Shown piece after piece: positions 14,546-25,651 of a stretch of DNA of 64,000 nt. The DNA lies in assembly GCA_034336665.1 (NCBI GenBank), contig CM067568.1, forward strand, positions 39,908,770 through 39,972,769, given 5' to 3'. The DNA comes from Luscinia megarhynchos. Taxonomy: Eukaryota > Chordata > Aves > Passeriformes > Turdidae. How positions within the stretch are numbered: position 1 is the stretch's first letter; each line of letters begins with the position of its first letter. The position numbers and the translations under genes are program-made. The notes beneath the pieces are model-generated. The model was given only the letters and a program-made list of their open reading frames with translations, had not been told where the DNA came from and searched no databases.

Positions 14546-16676
14546 ACAGATTGATGTAGTTATGTCACCAACTTACTAAGAAGCTCAAAACTGGACCCAT
14601 TTACAAGAAGATGCAATCTCCCAGACGATGAGTAAGGGGAACAACCACTACTTCATGAAGAAGTCAATGAGATTTAGATTCTCAGGATCATTTTTTACCG
14701 TCAGAAATATTGGAATTTTAAATTTACACACAGATGTGAAAAAACCTCAAGTCTGTACAAGTCTGTACTCCAATTCCTTTTATACCAGTGGCTAGGGTAG
14801 TTATTTAAAACATTTATCTTATCCTAACTTTAACCTGAAACAAGATGAACATCACTGCTACCTTTAAATCACTCATAGCAAGAAGAGCTTGCACTATCTG
14901 CTGCAGTCATCTTAAATGTGCTCTCCGAATGAAACTACACTAACCTGAATTCCAGCAAAAGCATCTTAAAAATCAGGATGAAGCCATTGTTCCCCTGCAT
15001 CCTGAAACATCCCACAAGATGAAGCTATAAGCAGTTTGCTCTCTTTAAGAAGAACAAGCACAAACGACAAGACTACAAACTGTTTTCTGTACGTCCACAC
15101 CAGAGCTTCCAGGAAAGAAATATCTACGCTGGCCATTTTAATAGCTGTTAGAATTCAGGACTTGTGATAGTCTTAAAGGAATGCAAACCCCACAGTCCTC
15201 CCACTTTTCTCAATCAAACTATTCCTTGTCTTCCTGAGGAAGCAGTACAAGACCTTGTTTACAAAGGCATGTATGTTATCTGGAAGTTGCTATAGGATGG
15301 CATTTGAAAACCTTCCAGAAACATCAGGGAAATTAAGGTTTGTTTATATAATTCCAGCTCCTATCTAACTGACTTGGAGATACTGCACACAACAGAAATT
15401 AAGAACTCTAAAACCTAAATTCCAATTTTATTTTTTAGGTTGACACTACTTCTTTAACTTCTAGAAGCACAACAGAACCATTCCAATGTGAGAAGCTCAA
15501 TTAAGGAGTAAAAAAAATTATATTACTAAGAATTCGTTCACAATAATAGGTGGATTCAAATAAATTATCTTGGAAAATAAGAGCATCTTCTCCCATTAAA
15601 GATGTGACAATCTCCCTGTTCTAAGCAAGAAAAATCTTTTCAGGTGCAGCACTGGAAAACCGTTAATCATTTTCAAAACATTCCAACAGAGAAATACATT
15701 CCAGTTTTAAACTGCATTCCAGAAAGAAAAAGCAATTCCCCCCACTTACTATTCCCACAAGTGTCTTGATAGCTCCTAAACACCATTTTTATACTGAACT
15801 CAACACTCTCTCCAAAACAGCAGAAGGGTATATAAAAGCAGAATTGTGCACGACTTGAAGAGGTAACTTCACATCTCTTTTACTAAGATTTGCTTTCTTT
15901 CTCCTATCTATGTTCAATCCTTCACATCATGACTATACCCTTTGAGATGTCAGGCTTTTATCTTACATAGTGCAGTATTACACCAGAGCTCTATATCAAT
16001 ATTAAATTCATCCATAAATCACTATTCTTTCTAACCATGAACTCCCTTAACTGTACACAGTCAGAAAAAAATCACTTTTCTCCAACATTCCACAATTTTT
16101 AATTTCTATGTGGTTCTTCAACCTCTTCTAATTAAGGTGCTCATAATGAGATTGAAATTCAGTGAATGCAACAATCTCTAAACAGATTAACTTCAAGCAG
16201 GAGCCAAGTAATTTGAACACAAGACATCACATGAAAGCCAAGAGCTGTTATTTATCTTAGTATTTCAGCAGAATGTTTTTACTATACTGGAACTTCAAAT
16301 GATCACTTTTCTAGTCATGGATGATCCTTCATTAATCTCCAAGGTAGCCAAAGTCTGTTACTGCACAGTTTTCATAGGCAGCAAGTTTCCCTCTCCTCGG
16401 ACCAAAACCTTTAGTAGTTCAGAAGAAAACAAATACAACCTCTTTGAAAATTAAGCAAACAATTTCACCCTCTTCTGTTTATGCTGGAGTAACAGTAAAG
16501 AACCCACTCTATGTCAAATATCACCCTTAGTGGGGGGAGTATCATAAAGAAATCTTTGAATTTAAGTTTTATTTTTTTTAGGATAAAATCCCCCAAAACA
16601 ACATAAACAAATCAAGAATTAAAAAACCCCAAAATGTACATAGATAACCTGAGCAGAAACGTCCTAGGTAGAAGAC

Positions 16677-16691
16677 TTTTTTTTTTTTTTT
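16677..16691 (+). repeat. Poly(T) run, 15 bases
   Basis: An uninterrupted run of 15 T lies in SPTLC2 intron 1. It is a simple mononucleotide repeat with no evident function. Confidence 0.9.
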
Positions 16692-18792
16692 CACATAGTT
16701 AAAAATGGGTAAAGCTTTGCTGCACTATCAAGCTCTGCTGGAGGGCATAGGAATGCACTACCCTGTCTCTAAGCTCTCAGTTCAGAAGCTTCATGGTTTT
16801 CCAGATAAATAGTCAATGACTGCAACATTTCTTTCAACTGATGATTTTCTTTACCCCTCCTCTTCCCATAATTTTAGCTAGATCTCATTTTGCCTTTTAT
16901 TTCTTTCATAAAAACCATGAAAGGCTTTCTTGAAAAAGTTCTTTTCCTCATCCTAAATTTTCTGTTTGGTTTTTTTCCCCTACTAAGTAACAATTGCATT
17001 ATTTTGTGTAAGCTGCCTCCTTTTTGGCACTTGCTTACAGTTGCAGATTCTCAAGTGCTGTATGTGGTATGTACATAGTATATACAAACACAGACAAATA
17101 TATCCAACACAAAGTGAGCATTCACATGCTTCCCCTCTTCTGCAGAAAGGCCCAAAAAACAAAACTGAAAAGGCAAAAGACCAATCAAGTAGCCAAATCT
17201 GTGATATATCAGTAAACACATCTTTTGGCAGCTTACCACCACTGATGCTGAGAAAGTTGGAAATAATTATCTCCCCAAAAGAGTTGCTTCTTCCAGTCTA
17301 GTTCTAACACTCAGATCCTCACTTTGAAAGTTAGCCCACAAAAAATTACAGAGAAAATAATGTAATATTCCTAATTATAAATCTCTGTTTGACCATCAAG
17401 CAGCTGCCAGAAAGATATCAAACTTTCCTACACTCTTCTCACATCCTCTACTACAGTGCCACTACACTTTGGCTTTTTTGTAAGATTTCTCATGACCACT
17501 TCTCCAGTGAACCCTGACCCGCTTCAGAAATAGTTATCTCAAATGCTTCAGGTCTCCAAAACATATCTGAGCATAGTATCACGTGCAAGCTACTAAGTGA
17601 ATAGAACACCTCTTAAACCAGCAAGGTTTTTAAGCTTCCTCAGTTTGACATCTGTGGTTTTTCCCCTTCACACACTGCATCACCCATGTTCTCCAGATAT
17701 GCAGGTGAACATAGTCCTTGAGGAAAATGGAAAATGCTTCCCTACCCCACTTTCTATTCTTCTGAAGTAGATGAATATAACTGTATTCAGACCTTCTTTA
17801 AAAAGCACAGGGTGGGGAAAAAACACAGAACACTTAGCATCACCACGCTTCGTCTTACTACAAAGATTTACATGTAGAGTTTTATAGCCAGCAGAGTTAG
17901 GTGTTTGCAAGGCTAGACCACCAAGGCCACGGCTCCCGAGGCAGCACAAATTGCCAGTGCTGCCACATGAAGGTACCGTACCTCCCTCCATTTGTTCACT
18001 TCCAGTGCTGTGCTGTACCTCCCAAGGGCCAGGGCAAGACTACGAACATCCGTCCAGTCAAAGAAACACAGTAAGTATCCTCAGTTAAAGAAAACTCAAG
18101 AGAAAAAAAAGTTTCCTTTTACCCTGCATCACTCCCCAATCCAGCTCACACAGTGAGTGCACAAGCCTACTGTGAAAAAACAGGAGGTAGCAGAGGACTG
18201 AAAACAGAAGGAGCAGGAAAGACGATGACAGAGGAAGGCTTTTCTCAAGCAGTTTGAGGTGTACAAGGAAACACAACCTATTGCCTTCTGCTGAGGCTGA
18301 CTTCATGACAGCCTTCAAGTTCCTTACATTATAAGACAAAACTGGAGCGTTTTGCCAAGAAACAACCCAAGTCTGCAAGCACGAATGCAGACGTGCATCA
18401 CAGGGCGCTGACAGAGCCAGATGGGCAGCGCTGCTCCAGCTTCCAGCAAAGTCCCTGCTCAGGCCACCTGTAACAGCCAAACAGCGGCGGAGACCTGCTA
18501 AAGCCTTGTCTTCCAGACCACGGACCTACTGTGCCACAGCGAGCGTCAAGTTCAAAGCTCTGCCTCCTCTAGAAGCCGCGCAGGAAAGTTACAGCCGTCA
18601 CTCGAGGGACAGTCACTTCCCTCGCCGCCACCAGCGCGCTGAATGAGCGGCCCCGGGGCACTCGCTGCCCAGGCGCGGGCCGGCGACACAAACCGCCTGG
18701 GTTCCCGACATCCCTGACAGCCACCCCCCGCGCCTCCCGGGGCCCCGCCGCCGCGCCCCCCGCCCGCCCCGCGCCCCCTCCCCCGCGCACAC

Positions 18793-18891
18793 CTGGGTGC
18801 CGGGCGGGCCGCGCACGAAGCCGTTGCGGAGCGCGCCGTGGGCGCCGCCGCCGCCGCAGCCGTTGGCGCGGGGCCGCTCGGGCCGCTCCAT
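18793..18891 (-). CDS. SPTLC2: SPTLC2 exon 1 (coding part), residues 1-33
   Basis: The chosen ATG is at 18891-18889 on the minus strand, in good context (GCC before it, G after it). It opens a 33-codon exon beginning MERPERPRANG. The exon contains a short glycine run (GGGG) and an NGFVRG motif resembling the NGYVR motif of the human N-terminus. It ends in CAG followed by a GT donor at 18792-18791, phase 0. This end of the protein is poorly conserved across vertebrates, so the call rests on position, phase, the ANGC/NGFVR similarity and the surrounding CpG island. The same frame stays open upstream to 19167, but that stretch lies inside the CCAAT-box promoter, so an earlier start is unlikely. 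Confidence 0.85.
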
Positions 18892-18970
18892 GGCGCCGGC
18901 CCCGCCGCGCCCGCTCCGCCGCCCCCGCCCGGCCGGGCCGCGCCGCACCGGAAGCGCGGCCCGCGCTCCC

Positions 18971-19310
18971 CCAATGGCCGCCGCGGGCGTCACGCGCGGG
19001 GACGGGCCCCGCCTGGACGCGCCGGCGCGCGCGCGAGGCGGGCGGGCGCGGCCCAATGGGAGCCCGCGCCTACCAGGGTGGGAGGAGACAAGGAGAAGGG
19101 CGGGGCTCGCCCAATCGCAAAGCGGAACGCAATGGGGAGGCGGAGCCAGGGGGTGAGCATTGCCCAATCACTTGGTAGCGATGGGACGGGGCGCGAAGGG
19201 GAGGGGAATAGCGAGCCAATCACAGCGCGAGGCCGAGAGAGGGGCGCGAGGGGGCAGCGTCCGTCCAATGGCGGCGGGAGGAGTGGGGCGGGGCTGAGGC
19301 GGCAGCCAAT
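18971..19310 (+). promoter_or_regulatory. Array of seven CCAAT boxes upstream of SPTLC2
   Basis: CCAAT occurs on the plus strand at 18971, 19053, 19111, 19164, 19216, 19265 and 19306. All copies have the same orientation, and the last six are spaced 58, 53, 52, 49 and 41 bp apart. Several have the flanks favoured by NF-Y (CCAATGG or CCAATCA/CCAATCG, often preceded by GC or AG), and GC boxes sit between them. They lie about 80-420 bp upstream of the SPTLC2 start codon. NF-Y binding is inferred from the motif. Confidence 0.7.
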
Positions 19311-21842
19311 GGGCGGGAAGGGAAGGGACGGGAGAGGCATGGCGCCGGGGCGGTGGGGCTGCCGGGGCGGGGACGGAGACAGGGACGGGGCTGCGGCTGC
19401 GGCTGCCGGGAGCTGCCCCGCCCTCCGCGTCCTGTGCGCTCGCTCCCGCACGCGGCGCGGGTCGGTGCTGCTGCCGTCACCGTTCCCTGCCTCGGGAGCG
19501 GTGGGGAAGGGCAGCGGGCGGCCCCGCGCTGTTCCGGGGTGAGGGAGCTGGAGAACGAAGCGGTTCTTCCGAGACCTGGCGGGCTGTGTCCGAAAGGCAT
19601 CGCCCGACGGAGAGCCCCGGGTGAGCGCCCCGGAAAGCGTTTGGATCGCACGTGGTTACTGAATGCCCTTGCCAGCCGCTCGGAGAGGCGTGTCCTGCCG
19701 GAGCCCGGCCGGGAGCCCTGCGGAGCGGCCTCGGGCGGAGCTTCCAGCGGGATTCGCTGCTGGGCTGCGGGAGCCCGGCCGCCCTGCTGGGCCGTGTCGC
19801 CCCGGCGGCGGGAGCTGCCCGGCTGTTCGCTCTGCCCACGGCTCCCTTTAAAATCCCCGCTGCGTTTGCGTGCATCACCCTGACAAGGCCAGAAGGAAAC
19901 CACAAAGTGTCTTTGCGTGCTATTAAACACCTGTGTGAATCCTGGTGAGGGAGCAGAGAGTGGTTCCCGAGCTGCAGGAGTGTTAATTGGCAGAAAGGAA
20001 ACAGCCAGACATGTTTAATCACACACTGAAAAGATGGAAGAGTGTGACCTTTGATTTCTCCAGTGTCATTTTGAGGGAAGGGCTGAGGTTTTTCTTTGCG
20101 CTTAGCAACAGTGGAAAAACAAGATGAAGGGTTATGAAGCTCAAGCATATGAGTTTGAGAGAATGGTCTCATCCTTTTCTCTCCAATTTGCTATCATTGA
20201 TAGTTATTTTTATGCATTATAGTCACATCTTGGAGCCTTTGTCATGGATCTTATTGCAAATTTGGCATGAAAAAGCAATACCTAACGAGTGAATTCGCTT
20301 CTTGAAAGGCAGTCATTTTTCTTCCCTCAGGAAGACAGGAAAGCTTCACAGCCTGGTTTCAGTGTATGTCCAGTCTGCTTCATGTCTCGTGTCCCCTTGG
20401 ACAAGAGGACTTTTTGTAGTGAGAGGCACAAATACAGCCTCAGCAGTAACAAGTGCAAGGTGGGTGTTTGCCCTTGTTGCCTTTTCTTGCTGTGGCCACT
20501 CCCATATCTGGACTGCCGCTGAAGCAGGTATGCACTTGCCCCAGTAGTAAGCTTTCTTCTCCTGGTTTTGACATGCAGTGAGAGAGAGCCACCAGCTAAG
20601 ATGGGCTGGGCCATGTCCCATCTCTTGTCTTGCAGGTTGGAACCATGGGGGAGACCGCTGTTAGTAGGGAGGACCTTGCGATCAAAGCAGCAAACACCCC
20701 TGCTTAGCACTTGAGTGCTTGTGCAAGTGGACTGGCTTCAGTGTAGGTGCAGTGGGGAGCACTGGTGGGGAAGAGGTACAGGTGATTTATTTCTGGATGA
20801 GCAGGGTAGGGCTTTTTCAGAGTTGAAGTAATCTACGAGGAAACAAATAAATATAATGAAAATTAAAAAGAGTGAGAGAAATGTATTAAGGGACCACATA
20901 CAGTAGGCTTTATGAAGTATTTTTCCCCCGTTGCCATAGTTGGCTATAAGCATTTTCCTCCTGCCTCCTCTCTCTTTGAACAAAACAGATTGAATTATAC
21001 TGACTAGTTTTTACCATGAGGTGCAGATGGTCCATCAGTCTACACTCACCAGGCATATGTAGGGAAGCACCCTCCACTCCCTGCCTGCCCACCTGCACAG
21101 GGAGGAGTTTCACCTGCTGATGCCTTACTTCTAGAGAGGATGAGCTGCTTCACCTGCCAGGCACAGGATCTCACTGCTCTGTTATCTATTAAAGCACAAA
21201 CCCTTTTCACAGGTAGGTACTTGCTGACTGTTAGCTACTTTATCTGTCCTTGAACCCAACTGACATGAACCCTTAGAATGTGATGGTTTCAGTTTTGGTT
21301 TGGGAAATGTAAATAACGTTAAGGGACCTATTGGTTAGCTCATACAGGACTGTACAGTCTCACATAGTAGCTGCAGTGCTCCCCTGCACAAGGGACCTCA
21401 CCCTGCTCTGAGCATGGGGCCAGCATAGCCTGGGGTTTTAGAGGCATCTGGTCCCTTCCAGCACGGTGCAGGGGACACTGAAGGTCATGCTCTCACTGGG
21501 GCTGCAGTGACAGAAGAGTCCAGGATATCTCCAGGATATCCCTGGAGACAAGTTGCAGCATGGGGCTGCCATCCCAGGGCACAGCTACTGCCACAGGCAG
21601 CACCAAACACACCCACAGAGCTCCTGGGATCACCTGCAGGCAACTCTGATATGGCTCTGTGCACTGCACAAGACACCTGTGTACACAGGTGCAGCTTGTG
21701 CCTCTGAACTAGGCAGTTCCAAAGTAGGGAAGCCAAACGAAATCTGAAGAGCAAATTCAAGTTTTAAATTACATTTTAAATGGGTACTATTCCAGTGAAC
21801 AGGCAGAGCAAACTGTTTTGCTCCACCAACTGAACAATATCA

Positions 21843-22050
21843 ATATCATCCAACATGAATGTCAAAAAAGGCAGAGATCCTGATTATAGTTTACAACCAT
21901 GGGACTGTTTTTTGCTGTAGAGGAGGGGACACAAGCGAGTCATCACTTGGCTCATAGGAGCCTCACCAATGAGGTCAAATTCCCGATGCATTTGTGTTTG
22001 AGTTTGAGGTGGAGGTGTTAGGAATGAATGCACCAGGAAGCCCTGAACAC
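21843..22050 (+). repeat. Left arm of a 208/210-bp imperfect inverted repeat
   Basis: This segment reappears in reverse complement at 22910-23119. Long identical blocks include GTCAAAAAAGGCAGAGATCC, the block around ATGCATTTGTGTTTGAG, and AGCCCTGAACAC. By eye the arms are about 85-90% identical, with small indels (four extra bases in the right arm near 22994). The spacer is 859 bp. The arms resemble no repeat I recognise. Confidence 0.85.
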
Positions 22051-22909
22051 AGGAATGGATCAGAGATGTGAGTTGTGAACTTCGGAGATGGCAAAGGGGC
22101 AAGTTCCAGGAGGAGCAATCAGGTAGCAGACTTGAAAGTTTGTGAGCTCTGAGGGACATCCTACTCAGCAGGAGATTGCTGTCACAGCCCACTGCAGTGC
22201 TGGAGAGCTCAGAGTTTCACTTAAGACTGCACTTTGTAGAGCCACAAGAGAGTTGGCTTTAGCCATAGTAATTTTCTATGCTGGCTGTAATTCTGGTTGG
22301 TTTTGCTATCAAGCTTTCAAAGTAAAGATACACCTGGGTTGTTATTCAGCCAAGAAAAGTAAGTTTCCAAGTTTGCTGTTGAAAAGCATGAGTTCCTGGG
22401 AACAGACTGTGTTTCTGATAAGCTCAAGAGGAGCTGAGCCCAGGTTGGGTTTATCATGGCTGAGGCCTGACGAGCATTTCTTACATTGTCGTGCATCCTA
22501 AGGAGGGGAGGAAGGTGACATCACCACCACACCTTTTTTCAGACCATACCAAAGAGCTGGTTTTCTCTAGGCTTTAGTCAGGGCTGACTATCAAGATAGC
22601 TTTGTTTGGACTCTCTTATGTTTTATCTGATTTTACTTATGTTCCCTGTCCCCTGTTTTTCTCTACAAAAACAGTACTTGGAAAGTAAGATTTGTTCCCA
22701 TCCCACCCTCCTCAGTTCAGTTTTCTGGATATTTGGCCCATCTCCATTTCAAAGCACTGCACAAGTCACAGCCCCAGGGAAGCTTTGTCACTCATGTCTG
22801 TTGCCACTCAGGTCGGTGAGTGGAGAAGCAGTGTACTAAAACTTCAGGTGTTCAGGTTAGTTTCTGACAGTGCACCTAAACAGGCCTCCATGCCTGTTTC
22901 AGGGCTCAG

Positions 22910-23119
22910 GTGTTCAGGGCTCCCAGGTGCATCCATTCCTAATGCCTCCACCTCAAACTCAAACACAAATGCATCGGGAATTTGACCTCACATAAAGGTG
23001 AGGCTCCTATGACCCAAGTGATGACTCACTTGTCTCCCCCTCTCTACAGCAAACCAGTCCCGTGGTTATAAACTATGATCAGGATCTCTGCCTTTTTTGA
23101 CACCCATGTTGGGTGATAC
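22910..23119 (-). repeat. Right arm of the 208/210-bp inverted repeat
   Basis: This is the reverse-complement copy of 21843-22050. The matching word GGATCTCTGCCTTTTTTGAC lies at 23082-23101, and the inner end GTGTTCAGGGC at 22910-22920 pairs with GCCCTGAACAC at 22040-22050. Similarity fades at the same relative point on both outer ends, although faint similarity may extend a few tens of bases. It could be the terminal repeats of a 1.28-kb element or an inverted duplication. No target-site duplication was identified. Confidence 0.85.
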
Positions 23120-23565
23120 TGAACGAGTGAGTTCATTTTGTTTGTGCCTTGCTTTCTTAGTAGATAAAATGAGAGTAGTGAGCCCACTACTCTCCCCGCC
23201 CCCCTCCCCATCCAGGATGAAGTGAGAGGCTGCATCTGTGCGGTATAAACAAAGCCCTAATTTACATGTAAATGCCTGTGATATCGCTGTAGCAGCAGAG
23301 TTGTAGCAGTGAAGCCCTCCTTGTGTGCAGGCAGCTTATGTCAGCAGAATGAGGCTCTTTTTTGAGCAGAACTTTACCGAGCACCATCAGCTCTATCAGC
23401 AAAAACACTGAATACCAATATAACTACATCCTCATTAGGACATCAAGGCCCATAGTATTTTAATTTCTAACTACTTTCTAGGTGCTTAAATACTTTTGAG
23501 GATCTGCACGTACCAATTGGGACTATGGAAGTTACCAATTTTCCATCAGAACCCTGCAAACATTT

Positions 23566-23949
23566 TCAGAGCAGATGTGGTCTCGACTTTGTCAGTGGCT
23601 GTGGAGGTCTCTGAGAAACTCTGGTAGAGGGCCCAGAGCCAGGAGAGCACGATGCTGTGGCTGACTTCAAGGGCAGCATTGCTGCTGCTGCTTCTGACAG
23701 TGCTGTTAGTACTGCAGGAGACTGGACAGGTTCTTCCTTATTCACCTCTTCCACGAGAACAACATCTAAAAGTGGTGTTCCCTTGAAAATGTCTTTGTTG
23801 ATAGTTTTCATTTCATCCCGTCCTGATGCTATTACAAAGGTGGCATATGAGAAGACAGCATACTGTGAGGACAGTGCTCTAGTACCTGAGCAGTGACCAA
23901 ACCTTAGCTTGGAGAGGAAGGAAAGAGTAATTTGCCACCTTTCCAGCAA
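23566..23949 (-). other. Unassigned 127-codon open reading frame
   Basis: An uninterrupted minus-strand frame starts with MLERWQITL. Its middle part, around TFVIASGRDEMKTINKD and VVLVEEVNKEEP, has a more protein-like composition than other chance frames here. It then turns low-complexity (AAAAML) and ends PLTKSRPHLL. I do not recognise the family. No splice sites, promoter or poly(A) signal tie it to a gene, so it may be chance or a decayed retrocopy. Confidence 0.15.
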
Positions 23950-25631
23950 ACTGCTTTTGAATTACAAAATCTGATATTGGGGTGATGGGAACACAGAAAG
24001 AACCTGCAGTTCAGTTCAGAGTAAAAGGTCAATTCAGGAGAACAGAAGGCTGCTGTCTCTCCTTTTGGCAAGCATATTATTATAGATAGGACAGAGAGAG
24101 AGACTTTGCCATATAGTGAAATGGGGCAAAGGAGAAAGCTAACAGAGTTCTTAACTACCCATAACTAGGGAGTTAAAAACTTTCCCTTCAAAGTCAAATG
24201 AAGTAAAAGCCGTACTTAACTTGAAGAGATGAAAAATGTTAGAGGCTGTGCACCACCAAGAGGGGAAGTCCACCCCAGGACCAGGGGTCGATACTTGGCC
24301 TTCCATCAGAGGAACAGTGTGATGCTGCAGGCAGGACTGAGCGCCCTTGTCTTTCCCACTCACCCTGCTCACAGTGTGTGATGCTCAGCAGCAGCAGCCA
24401 GACAGGGCTGCAAAGCTCACCCTGTGCTTGAGCCTCGACTGCAGGGGAGACACGTCTGTGTCCAAAAAGTATAAGAGGAAACTATGGGAAATATTTCAAA
24501 GGTATGAACTAATAGGAAATTCATAAATATTCGTAGGAAAATCCCACCTCCAGTGAAGATGCTGCGTGGCTGCTGTATCGGGCATGGCCATAAGAGGGAA
24601 GTGTGTGCTCAGGCATTAGGTGCTTTCTCTGGGCTGGAGCAGCCCAGTTGCGCTGTCTGAGGGCTCTGCAAGCACCATGGGCGTGCCTGGGTCCCACCTC
24701 CTCTGCAGGGCTGAAAACAGGGCCAGTGCCTTCGGGGGCAGCGTGAGCTCAGCCACAGCCGAGTGTGCAGGCAGCGATGATGGGGCTGGGGAGAGAGGGG
24801 AGCAAGGTGGGAAAGGGAATTGTCACTCCCGCTTCCTGGGAATAGGGGAGGGGAGATGTGCAGCCCTGAGAGAACCGGAGATGTCTTGTCCAGAGATGAT
24901 GGGCACTCAGGTGGGAAATCTCATTCCAGTTTTATCCTCACACACGTCTGGCTGTGCTAGCTGGATCATACTCAGATTAGGGCATTCAGGCTCAAGGATG
25001 GTGATACTGAGGTGCTTTTAGGAAGAGTAGTGGACCTCAGGAGAAAGAGAGCTGAAGCCAACAAGCTTGAAAGATTTACAAAGAGGAAAAAGGTCCAAAA
25101 GGATACAGGGGAACCCGTGCTAGCTTCTCTAAGGAAGACGTTTTGCCTGAAGCACTTCTACCATCATTTTGTAGGCCACAAGACCAGAGCACACAAGCTG
25201 TGTGACAGTCACAGGTGTCTTGGTTGTCAGCAGCCCTGTCAGATTCGGCTGGCTGCTACCCTCAGTCCTGGGCCATCCCTGCCTTGGCCACCTGCTTGTT
25301 AAAACTCACCACTGCGCGGGGCAGAAAAGGACACTGACACCATGGAGTATGGGAACTGGAGAATTCACCAGGGCTGTGCCTGCTGGCTCCCAGGGAGCCT
25401 GTGAGCTGGAGCTGCCATGTGTGCATGGCCGAGGAGTTTCTGCTTGTCTCCTGGAGATCCTGCAGCGTGCTTGGAGGAGAAACACTACTGAGATTGATTT
25501 CCTGCAGTTACTTGCCCAGAAATGTGAGCAGCAGGGTCCAGTCAGGAGCACCAAATGACCAGATCACCAGCTTCCCATAGGCTGGCTCTGCAGAGAGGCA
25601 TTCAGGCTTCTCCTTATAGATCTGCTGGGAC

Positions 25632-25651
25632 TTTTTTTTTTTTTTTTTTTT
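25632..25651 (+). repeat. Poly(T) run, 20 bases
   Basis: An uninterrupted run of 20 T lies in the intergenic region, followed by GGTCAGCAG. It may be a plain slippage tract or the tail of a minus-strand retrocopy. No recognisable body lies to its right. Confidence 0.9.

Larger units (their letters stand above)
7879..18792 (-). other. SPTLC2: SPTLC2 intron 1
   Basis: This is a 10.9-kb first intron. It holds two CR1 remnants (about 11505-11950 and 14157-14545), a run of 15 T at 16677-16691, and otherwise AT-rich unique-looking sequence. The end next to exon 1 (about 18640-18792) belongs to the CpG island. I see no other exon or RNA gene. Confidence 0.85.
1..18891 (-). other. SPTLC2: SPTLC2 gene, 5' part (exons 1-3; truncated by the left window edge)
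   Basis: This is the gene for the long-chain-base subunit 2 of serine palmitoyltransferase. That enzyme is PLP-dependent, sits in the ER membrane, and condenses serine with palmitoyl-CoA as the first step of sphingolipid synthesis, together with SPTLC1. Three coding exons in the window join in frame to give 149 residues plus two bases of the next codon. They cover the variable N-terminus, the membrane segment and the beginning of the catalytic region. The PLP lysine region and the rest of the fold, from about residue 150 on, lie to the left of base 1. Exons 2 and 3 match vertebrate SPTLC2 nearly residue for residue. Intron 1 (7879-18792) and intron 2 (318-7683) contain only old CR1 pieces and unannotated sequence. 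Confidence 0.95.
18640..19560. promoter_or_regulatory. SPTLC2: CpG-island promoter of SPTLC2
   Basis: About 0.9 kb of very GC- and CpG-rich DNA surrounds exon 1 of SPTLC2 and extends to the right of it. It contains GC boxes (for example GGGCGGGGC near 19099 and GGGGCGGGGC near 19287) and a series of CCAAT boxes, with no TATA box near the start codon. This is the expected architecture of a housekeeping promoter. The transcription start was not located. Because the island runs well past the gene, it could also drive a rightward transcript. Confidence 0.85.

Noticed and set aside
14146..14579. Cluster of overlapping frames of 66-98 codons
   Set aside because: They lie in a CR1 fragment, and the phrases are reverse-complement CR1 3' sequence.
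18085..18480. 131-codon minus-strand open frame near the end of SPTLC2 intron 1
   Set aside because: The Ser/Leu-rich translation reflects a purine/pyrimidine-skewed intron. No match, and nothing links it to exon 1.
18552..19930. Many long overlapping open frames on both strands (up to 236 codons) around the SPTLC2 CpG island
   Set aside because: High GC makes stop codons rare. The peptides are Arg/Gly/Pro/Ala-rich, overlap each other on both strands and match no family. Only the short exon-1 segment fits SPTLC2.
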